Source: a bacterium (GTDB lineage: Bacteria; RUG730; JAAEPJ01). Taken from it: 49,700 nt of DNA. The notes beneath the pieces are model-generated. The model was given only the letters and a program-made list of their open reading frames with translations, was not told the origin of the DNA and did not search any database. The translations under genes were made by a program, and so were the position numbers. Of the stretch, positions 43,502 through 49,700 are shown piece by piece. Positions within the stretch are counted from its first letter, which is position 1; each line of letters begins with the position of its first letter. The stretch is taken from contig JAAEPJ010000116.1 in the NCBI GenBank assembly GCA_024222485.1, positions 1 through 49,700 on the forward strand. The letters run 5' to 3'.

Positions 43502-43929
43502 AATTATTATTTAATGCTCTTATTATGCTCGTTTTGGTTATTGCCTCTATTTTTGACATTAAAAAACGAATTATTCCTGACTCTATTCATCTAATATTAA
43601 TGCTTCTAGGCTTTTTCTTTGGAGAATTCTATATAGTTGAAGCCATTTTTGTCTTTGCTTTTATTCTTTTAGTTTTCAAAATTGGACAATGGATTTTCAA
43701 AAAAGATACACTTGGCTTCGGTGATGTCAAACTTTTTACCGCCTTGGGCTTTTTATTCGGATTCTTTGGTTTTCTCCAAATATTTTTTTATTCGTTTTTG
43801 TCCGCAGGTGTATATGGGCTAATAATTCTTGCCTTTAAAAAATCTAAAGATCATACCTTGCCGTTTGTACCATTTATTAATATTGCTGTTTTATATTTTA
43901 TGCTGAGGTATTCCTTAGCTATTCTCTGA
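43495..43929 (+). CDS. short prepilin peptidase (A24 family, CpaA/TadV-like)
   Basis: 144 residues with about five membrane helices. The two catalytic aspartates are D21 (IFDIKKRIIPD) and D77 in the GFGD77VK motif. The N-terminal methyltransferase part of full-length PilD is absent, so it would cut leader peptides but not methylate. The start at 43495 has AAGGA 8 bases before; an in-frame extension to 43417 overlaps the previous gene and is rejected. It may process the pilin at 25079-25510. Confidence 0.88.
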   Translation: MVELLFNALIMLVLVIASIFDIKKRIIPDSIHLILMLLGFFFGEFYIVEAIFVFAFILLVFKIGQWIFKKDTLGFGDVKLFTALGFLFGFFGFLQIFFYSFLSAGVYGLIILAFKKSKDHTLPFVPFINIAVLYFMLRYSLAIL

Positions 43930-44026
43930 TAATATTTCACCTAAATATTTCATAAATTAAAATTAACAGCTACATACAATCAAAAATGCACAAACAAAAA
44001 AAATAGTTAATAACAATAAAATCAAC

Positions 44027-44074
44027 AGAAGTAATATTTACTAAAAAAATATATTTTCAACAAATATTACTTCT
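44027..44074. terminator. 13-bp hairpin between convergent genes
   Basis: Arms AGAAGTAATATTT (44027-44039) and AAATATTACTTCT (44062-44074) are perfect complements around a 22-base loop, in the 200-base gap between the prepilin peptidase and cupin genes, which point towards each other. It may terminate both; A/T runs flank it loosely. Confidence 0.5.
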
Positions 44075-44129
44075 TAAAATGATCCTCACCATAAAAAATG
44101 AAACCAAAAAATTATCTTTTATTTGAAGT

Positions 44130-44465
44130 CTAATCTGAAGCTTTAATTAAAGTTAACAACATCTTAAACTGTTTCTCTGCTTGAACCGAATGCGGCTTAT
44201 TTGCCGGCATAATTATAACCTCACCTTTTTTAAGAATAAAAAGCTCGCCAGCTATTTTCACCTGAGCCTCACCATCAACGATATTAACCAAAGCATCAAA
44301 TGGAGCCGTATGCTCACTTAACCCTTGCCCTTGATCAAAAGCAAACATGGTAACTGTCCCTGATTCTTTTTTAAGAAGTTCCTTACTAACAATCGCCCCG
44401 CCTTGATAATCCAGAAGTTCTTCCAGCAATGCGGATTTACCATAAATACCTGTGTTTTTATCCAT
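44130..44465 (-). CDS. small cupin-2 protein
   Basis: 111 residues, a single cupin barrel. LSEHTAPFDALVNIVDGEAQVKIAGE (about 49-74, with H52) and IIMPANKPHSVQAEKQF (about 84-100, with H92) are the two cupin motifs; the first glutamate and the second histidine of the full four-ligand set are not clear. The KGEVIIMPANKPHSV pattern is typical of widespread single-domain cupins of unknown substrate. GGAG precedes the ATG. Confidence 0.85.
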   Translation of the reverse strand: MDKNTGIYGKSALLEELLDYQGGAIVSKELLKKESGTVTMFAFDQGQGLSEHTAPFDALVNIVDGEAQVKIAGELFILKKGEVIIMPANKPHSVQAEKQFKMLLTLIKASD

Positions 44466-44518
44466 ATTCTCTCCTCTTAAACTTTTATGATAACATATAA
44501 AATAATTTCTCTTAATTA

Positions 44519-45010
44519 TTATTCTAAATATAATATTTTAACTAAATGCATACCTGCTTTAGTTTGAAAATTATTATTAATCATAGTTTCTTTTTGTATT
44601 CTGTTGACATCCTTATAATCTTCACCTAAATTCACCAACCAATCCGCCTCGAATAAAACTTGAAAGTTTAAAGTTTTAACCATCCCAATAGAATGGTGAT
44701 GGCTAATAATTTCGATAATTTCTGAAATATAGCTGTCAGGATATGCTATCTTTCTCAAAATTTCCAGAGCGACTAAAGGACTTTCTTTTTCTTGTAATTC
44801 ACCAGCGACAGAATTATATTTACGCTCGCACTCTTTAATGCCAATATCATGCAAAATAGCAGAGGGAACAATAATATGGCTATCCCCTCCTTCTTTTTGC
44901 ATAATTGCTTTAGCAAAATTAAGAACTTTCATTGCATGATTGATTCTTTTTAAATCATTGCCAAAATAATTTTCTAGTTCAGTAATTAATAAAAATTCAT
45001 AATTATCCAT
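44519..45010 (-). CDS. HD-domain metal-dependent phosphohydrolase
   Basis: 163 residues. The HD ligands are H25 (INHAMKVLNFA), H54-D55 (ILHDIGI) and D123 (FEADWLVNLGE), with H104-H105 in SHHHSIG as additional site residues. Proteins of this size often hydrolyse nucleotides or signal molecules; the substrate is not evident. It lies 53 bases upstream of the cupin gene and may form one unit with it. Confidence 0.85.
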   Translation of the reverse strand: MDNYEFLLITELENYFGNDLKRINHAMKVLNFAKAIMQKEGGDSHIIVPSAILHDIGIKECERKYNSVAGELQEKESPLVALEILRKIAYPDSYISEIIEIISHHHSIGMVKTLNFQVLFEADWLVNLGEDYKDVNRIQKETMINNNFQTKAGMHLVKILYLE

Positions 45011-45664
45011 TTAGATTACATCCTCATAAAAACAACCTTTTTTTTTAAAAATTGCTTCAATTAATGTGTTAATATCCTTTGAATATTTTTAATTCTAATC
45101 TTCGAGCATACCCCAAAAATTATAACTTAAAATTTCATAATAATCCTTTTAAAATCATTAAATTTTCTTGGCATAAAATTATTTTTAATCCAAGATTAAT
45201 TATTGCTTTTAGCAAAATAATACTTTATTATACTAATTAACATTTTGAAATGTACAATCAAATTTTGAAGTAAAAAATTTAGGTAAGACTATCAAAAATT
45301 AAGCTTAGCTATTAAAGTTTCTTGTTGCAAATAACAAGCTTATATTTTCATAAAATTTATCTTTTAATATTTCACAATGCTAACGAGAATCAGCAGGGCA
45401 GAAAAACCTAAACGAGACTGTCTATCTATTCTTACAATTTCTATTCTTGATCTTTTTTCTAGAAAACTAAATAAAAGATTTATCAATAATTTTTGCTTTT
45501 CATTATTTACTCTGAAATATTTTTTCTACTTTTATAAAATTTATTTATTTTAATATAATAAACTTAATTTCATAAACATGATAAAGAGGAATTCCCCTCT
45601 TAAAATATAAAAATTTAAGTTAGATATTTTCTAATATTATTCTAACTTTTAATTAAGGATAAAT
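45011..45664. other. 654-base gene-free region before nrdB
   Basis: Very AT-rich. Seen here: a 6-bp hairpin CTTGTT-GCAAAT-AACAAG (45321-45338); a perfect TATAAT at 45554-45559 (poor -35), a likely nrdB promoter; a stem AAGAGG-AATTCC-CCTCTT at 45584-45601; and an 8-bp stem AAGTTAGA/TCTAACTT at 45617-45648 just before the ribosome site. The last two would be in the nrdB leader. No NrdR-type box, tRNA or credible gene was found. Confidence 0.5.
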
Positions 45665-46945
45665 ATGGGTAGCTCATATTCTAAAACTCTTTGCACGACA
45701 AACTTAGTGCCTAAGAATGCTAATGAAAAAATATTTTTTGGTGATTATTCTGGTTTCCAGCGTTATGACAACCCTCAATATGCCTTTGCAACATCTATAG
45801 AAGAAAAACAAAGAAATGCCTTTTGGAATCCACAAGAAATTTCCATGACTAATGATGCTTTAAAGTTCTTTGAGATGCCTGAATTTATCCAAGAAATCAT
45901 GATCAAAATCTGGTTATTTCAAACATTAATGGATTCTGCCCAAAATAGTGGTCTTGAAGAAATTTTGGCTGCCTTATGTACCAACCCTGAGTTTGAAGCA
46001 ATGTTTAAAACTCAAGGGTATTTTGAACTAATCCATAGTTTATCCTACAGTCATATTATCCGAGGAATTTTCACGGATTCTTCCGATATTTTTGATAAGA
46101 TTGCCAATTACCCCGAAATCCAAAAAAGAGTAGATAAGGAAATTGACCTTTATCACAGGGTAAAACAGCTCCACACCAATACCTACGATATTATCCAAAT
46201 AAAACAAGATATTACACTTGAAATAGAAAACTATATCAATGCCAATAATATCACGGATAAAATGGAACTTAAAAGAATTTATGATGTGAGCAACATTTAT
46301 AACAAAAACTTTAAATTAATTGCCAATGAAAACTTAACCCAAAAAGATAAAAATAAACTCGTTCTGGAATTATTAGTAGGCATATTAGCCTTAGAAGGTA
46401 TAAAGTTTTATGTATCTTTCTTAGCTACCTATGCGATTAATAATAACTATAATAATAAAATTCAAGGGGCAACGCGTATTATCAAACTTATTAATTTTGA
46501 TGAAGACTTGCATACCGCAATGATTAGTGGCACAATCCAGATTTTGGCTAAATCAAAAACAGAAGGCTTTCATACCCTGATTAAATCGGACTGGTTTACC
46601 CAAATGGCTCAGAATCATTTTAAAAGTATTTTACAAGATGAGTTAGAATGGGCAGACTACTTATTATCTTTGGGAAGTATTCCAACACTCACTAAAAGGG
46701 TTGTCTCCAATTTTATGAAATATTATGTTGACTTAAGATTAAAATCCATTAATGTACCCCCACTTTATTATCAAGAAAAAACTGATGTTGTCCAATGGTT
46801 TGAAAATTACAAAGATATGAATAAGGATAATTCAGCTTTACAAGAATCTGATGCAGCGGTTTACTCTATAGGCATTATGAAAAATGACTTTCCTGATGAA
46901 ATATTAAAACCATATAAAAAAGCTGAAAGGACTGTGAATGGCTAA
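45665..46945 (+). CDS. nrdB: class Ia ribonucleotide reductase, beta subunit
   Basis: 426 residues. By comparison with E. coli NrdB the diiron ligands are all present: D90 (QTLMDS), E121 and H124 (FELIHS), E244 (ALEGIKFYVSF), E280 and H283 (DEDLH). The radical tyrosine is Y128 (LSYSHIIRG), and W54 (FWNPQEI) sits where the electron-transfer tryptophan is. About 36 extra residues occur between IQKR and the E244 helix (about 170-230). It makes the tyrosyl radical that drives NrdA. AAGGAT precedes the ATG. The stop overlaps the nrdA start by 8 bases. Confidence 0.95.
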   Translation: MGSSYSKTLCTTNLVPKNANEKIFFGDYSGFQRYDNPQYAFATSIEEKQRNAFWNPQEISMTNDALKFFEMPEFIQEIMIKIWLFQTLMDSAQNSGLEEILAALCTNPEFEAMFKTQGYFELIHSLSYSHIIRGIFTDSSDIFDKIANYPEIQKRVDKEIDLYHRVKQLHTNTYDIIQIKQDITLEIENYINANNITDKMELKRIYDVSNIYNKNFKLIANENLTQKDKNKLVLELLVGILALEGIKFYVSFLATYAINNNYNNKIQGATRIIKLINFDEDLHTAMISGTIQILAKSKTEGFHTLIKSDWFTQMAQNHFKSILQDELEWADYLLSLGSIPTLTKRVVSNFMKYYVDLRLKSINVPPLYYQEKTDVVQWFENYKDMNKDNSALQESDAAVYSIGIMKNDFPDEILKPYKKAERTVNG

Positions 46946-49304
46946 AACTATCTCAAAAAGGTATAACAAGGTTCCTTTAGGAACCTTAAATACTGCTGTA
47001 AAAAATAAAGAAATTATTGATATCTCAAACCAAGATGAGATCAAAGCAAATAAAATTATCATCATCAAAAGAAAAGGACATAAAGAACCTTTTTCGCCTA
47101 AAAAATTGGCGAAAGTCCTGCTCTGGGCCTGCCCTAACCAATATATGCGTGAGGACTTACTGCGTGATACAGAAATAAAACTGCATAAAGAAATTCGAAT
47201 CCAAGATATGTATAATCAGCTTATTGTCACGGCTGTTAATAAAATTTGCATGTTAAACCCAGAATGGGAAATAGTTGCAGCTAAACTACAAGTTCTCAGC
47301 TACTATAAAGAGACTTATAATATTTCTAATCATAAAATATATCCTAGCTTACCTGATATCATTAATAAAGGTATTGAGAAAAAAATTTATGATAAGGATG
47401 CTATTAACACCTATTCTGAAACTGAAATATTAATGCTTAATAAAACCATTAAACAAGAACGAGATCTATTATTTAATTATAAAGGGCTTGTCACATTTTT
47501 TAATAAATATTGTTTAAACCATACAAAGACAAAAAAGTTGGAACTTCCTCAAATTGCTTATATGAGAGTTGCTATGGCACTGATGCTTGAAGAAAAAGAA
47601 GAAAGAATAAAAAAAGTAATTGCTTTATATGACGCAATTTCTCAACACCAATATACTGTTGCAACGCCTATTATGTTAAATGCCTTAACCCCAGGACAAC
47701 AGCTTTCCTCCTGTGTCTTAAATACTCTTGCGGATGATTCTAATAGTATTTTAGATACAGGCAAAAACCTTGGGATCTATTCTAAATTTAAAGGTGGGAC
47801 AGCACTGGATATTTCAGCGATAAGAGCTTCAGGCAGTTATATTGAAGGCACTCAGGGCTATTCAAGTGGACCTGTGAGGTTTCTCAAGTACTATGAAGGA
47901 ATTATGAAAGCATGGAATCAAGGGGGAAAAAGACCCGGTGCTTTAGCCATTTACTTTCCTTGGTGGCATATCGATGTTCTGGATATTTTGTCCTTGAAAT
48001 CGAATGGTGGGACGGATGAAAATAGAGCAAGAGGCTTGATGTATGCTTTAAAAATAAACAAAGTTTTTATAGATGCTATTATTGAGAATAAAAATATCTT
48101 CTTATTTGATCCTAAAGATACCACAGGCTTACTTAATGTTTGTGGGCAAGACTTTGAGGATGCTTATTATAGCTATATTGGCAAATCTTATATTAGAAAA
48201 AAGAAAATTAATGCAAGAGAACTTTGGGCAAAAACAATGAAAGAACGTTCTGAAACAGGCAATATTTACCTTTATCATGAAGAAAATGTTAATAATGCCT
48301 CTCTTTTAAACAGATATATTGGCTCATCTAACCTGTGTACAGAGATCGTTTTGCCTAGCAAACCATCAGAACTCATTAATGAAGAACTATTTACCATGGA
48401 AGATGGGGATAAAAGAATTGTTAAAAGATATACAGCAGGCGAAGTTGCTCTTTGTAACTTAAGCTCTATTAATCTCGAAAAATGGTTTTATCTGACTGAT
48501 CAAAAAAAAATGAAACTAATTAGAACTTTGATTAGAGGCTTAGATAATACAGTTGATATTGCAAATTATCCCGTTAAAGAAGCTAAAAACTCAAATATGA
48601 TGTATCGATACCTAGGCATCGGGGTCCTTAATTTTGCGAACTACCTTGCCTTGCATAAGCTAGTCATTGACAGCCAAGCGGCCATGGAGGAAACAGATAG
48701 GCTATTTGATGAAATATCTTATTTAATTATTTCTGCATCTGTTGAATTAGCTCAAGAAAAAGGTAAGTTTGAAAAATTTTATGAAACAGAATGGTCTAAT
48801 GGTATTTTGCCCATCCATAAAGCAAACCATAAAGCCGTTAACTTAACCGATTATACTCCTGATATGCAAAAATGGAATAGTTTAGCTGAAAAAATTCAAA
48901 AATACGGTATTAGGAATGCTCAATTAATGGCTATTGCTCCGACTGCTACCTCAGGCAAAGCAATTAATGCTATTGAAAGTACAGAGCCAATCGCAGATTT
49001 TTTCTATAAAGAAGAGGGCACTATTACAGTCCCAACCATTGTTCCTAATTTCAAAAAAAATAACAAATATTATAAAAAAAGTTTTGAATGTGATCAGTAT
49101 GCACTCATAGAACAAGCAGCCATTCGACAAAAGTGGCTTGATCAAGCACAAAGTATTAATATGTATCTTAAAAAACCTGATAGTTTGATGGAAATGACTA
49201 AATTACATTTTTATGGCTTTAGCTTAGGGATAAAAACTTTTTATTATTTAAAACAACAAAAAGATGGTGCAGATGACACTGTCGCTTGTGATAGTTGCAC
49301 TTAA
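46938..49304 (+). CDS. nrdA: class Ia ribonucleotide reductase, alpha subunit
   Basis: 788 residues. An N-terminal ATP-cone (about 30-120, allosteric activity site) precedes the catalytic barrel. Visible are SSCVLN with the first redox cysteine, the finger-loop SNLCTEIVLPSKP (Asn, thiyl-radical Cys, Glu), CNLSSINL with the second redox cysteine, KTFYYLK with the radical-path tyrosine pair, and the C-terminal C-x-x-C (ACDSCT) that is re-reduced by thioredoxin or glutaredoxin. It reduces ribonucleoside diphosphates to deoxy forms. AAAGGA precedes the ATG. Confidence 0.97.
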   Translation: MAKTISKRYNKVPLGTLNTAVKNKEIIDISNQDEIKANKIIIIKRKGHKEPFSPKKLAKVLLWACPNQYMREDLLRDTEIKLHKEIRIQDMYNQLIVTAVNKICMLNPEWEIVAAKLQVLSYYKETYNISNHKIYPSLPDIINKGIEKKIYDKDAINTYSETEILMLNKTIKQERDLLFNYKGLVTFFNKYCLNHTKTKKLELPQIAYMRVAMALMLEEKEERIKKVIALYDAISQHQYTVATPIMLNALTPGQQLSSCVLNTLADDSNSILDTGKNLGIYSKFKGGTALDISAIRASGSYIEGTQGYSSGPVRFLKYYEGIMKAWNQGGKRPGALAIYFPWWHIDVLDILSLKSNGGTDENRARGLMYALKINKVFIDAIIENKNIFLFDPKDTTGLLNVCGQDFEDAYYSYIGKSYIRKKKINARELWAKTMKERSETGNIYLYHEENVNNASLLNRYIGSSNLCTEIVLPSKPSELINEELFTMEDGDKRIVKRYTAGEVALCNLSSINLEKWFYLTDQKKMKLIRTLIRGLDNTVDIANYPVKEAKNSNMMYRYLGIGVLNFANYLALHKLVIDSQAAMEETDRLFDEISYLIISASVELAQEKGKFEKFYETEWSNGILPIHKANHKAVNLTDYTPDMQKWNSLAEKIQKYGIRNAQLMAIAPTATSGKAINAIESTEPIADFFYKEEGTITVPTIVPNFKKNNKYYKKSFECDQYALIEQAAIRQKWLDQAQSINMYLKKPDSLMEMTKLHFYGFSLGIKTFYYLKQQKDGADDTVACDSCT

Positions 49305-49313
49305 TTTCTAAAC

Positions 49314-49565
49314 TTATTTTTTCTTCTTTTTGAGTTTACTAACTTCCTTTTGCAAGGATTTAATATCTTCTTTTAATTTATTATTTTCATCTTTAAAGTA
49401 TTCTACTTGCTTAATGATATCTTTTAACACTTCATTATGAGATGACACTGTTGCCGATAGATCTCTTTTCCCATCTGGACTTTTCAAATAGGAATGCAGC
49501 TTCTCATGATCTACTTGATGATTTTTATCATTGACTCTATATCGTCCAGATATACTGTCCCCCAT
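49314..49565 (-). CDS. small coiled-coil protein, 5' end at an insertion-sequence boundary
   Basis: 83 residues from the ATG at 49565. The last half (about 45-83, ILKDIIKQVEYFKDENNKLKEDI...) is a lysine-rich coiled coil; the N-terminal part (SGRYRVNDKNHQVDHEKLHSYLK) is not recognised. No good ribosome site precedes the start. The first codons overlap TGTCCCCCA (49556-49564 on the plus strand), which resembles an IS3-type terminal repeat, so the gene may be cut by the insertion sequence. Function unknown. Confidence 0.5.
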   Translation of the reverse strand: MGDSISGRYRVNDKNHQVDHEKLHSYLKSPDGKRDLSATVSSHNEVLKDIIKQVEYFKDENNKLKEDIKSLQKEVSKLKKKKK

Positions 49566-49700
49566 TAAGAAATTTATAAAAAGTGAGAATATTAATATAA
49601 TAAAATCACTTAAATTAATGGAGGTCCTTTTAAAAAAATGAAAAATAATTACTCCTCTCAAGACAAATTTAATATTGTGCTAGAAGCACTTAGTGGTAAA
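49556..49700 (+). mobile_element. left end of an IS3-family insertion sequence (partial)
   Basis: A TGTCCCCCA-like possible terminal repeat at 49556 lies about 80 bases before an IS3-type orfA, which is normal spacing for the family. The element runs past the window, so its right repeat and target duplication cannot be seen. The boundary is a guess. Confidence 0.5.
49638..49700 (+). CDS. IS3-family transposase OrfA, N-terminal fragment
   Basis: 21 codons before the window ends. The reading KFNIVLEALSGK at residues 10-21 matches the start of the OrfA helix-turn-helix DNA-binding domain in IS3 elements (usual pattern F-K-x-x-V-x-L-E-A-L-x-G). A GGAGG ribosome site lies 13 bases before the ATG. 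OrfA normally fuses with the OrfB integrase by -1 frameshift; the rest is outside the window. Confidence 0.75.
   Translation, partial: MKNNYSSQDKFNIVLEALSGK

Noticed and set aside
45377-45553. 58-codon open frame in the region before nrdB
   Set aside because: No ribosome site and an AT-driven Phe/Tyr/Leu-rich composition; nothing recognisable.

Overview
The window is an AT-rich, gene-dense bacterial chromosome segment (about one third G+C by eye) made almost entirely of housekeeping genes, with an insertion sequence entering at the right edge. The organism looks diderm: it has an ADP-heptose epimerase (hldD), a TolC-type outer-membrane protein, a UDP-glucuronate decarboxylase and other nucleotide-sugar genes, and pilins. 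Yet its DnaK lacks the insert usual in Gram-negative DnaK, and transketolase and glycine decarboxylase occur as split subunits. Together these suggest a deep-branching or uncultivated lineage (for example Margulisbacteria-like), but nothing in the sequence proves a taxon. No tRNA, rRNA or CRISPR array was seen.

Layout. 1-3474 (+): dCMP deaminase, purB, purA. 3494-7800 (-): TPR protein, UDP-glucuronate decarboxylase, TlpA-like thioredoxin, CcdA, a secreted alpha/beta-hydrolase-fold protein lacking its serine, and an unusual FliF-FliG hybrid membrane protein. 7892-15639 (-): gltD, thrS, a flavodoxin-fold reductase, then infC (apparently starting at AUA)-small membrane protein-rpmI-rplT-ktrB-ktrA. 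16112-17361 (+): sugar epimerase and cupin. 17411-23203 (+): sigma70 promoter with a CIRCE operator, hrcA-grpE-dnaK-dnaJ-rsmE, with several strong stem-loops between the genes. 23221-29568 (-): bioD-FtsB/FtsL-like; pilin-bioC; tolC-like-hldD-rsmD-proC. 29881-31463 (+): NifU-type scaffold and cysteine desulfurase. 31479-42234 (-): HIT protein; rpsU-NIF3-(broken YhaM-type exonuclease)-mgtE-DUF4015; gcvPB-lplA-split transketolase-terminator; argD. 42369-43929 (+): rsmA, a pilin-like protein, a short prepilin peptidase. 44130-45010 (-): cupin and HD hydrolase. 45665-49304 (+): class Ia ribonucleotide reductase in the order nrdB-nrdA. 49314-49700: a small coiled-coil gene abutting the start of an IS3-type transposase gene.

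Most noteworthy: (1) a 330-residue protein that joins the last part of FliF (including its C-terminal membrane helix) to the C-terminal domain of FliG, far from any other flagellar gene; (2) a YhaM-type gene with exactly three in-frame stop codons, no frameshift and all HD residues intact; (3) infC starting at AUA behind a perfect Shine-Dalgarno sequence and a long structured leader; (4) a CIRCE operator with a duplicated left half-site; (5) a 14-bp perfect hairpin built into the first codons of ktrB; (6) a 22-bp perfect inverted repeat just before dnaJ. All are read by eye; no database search was run.
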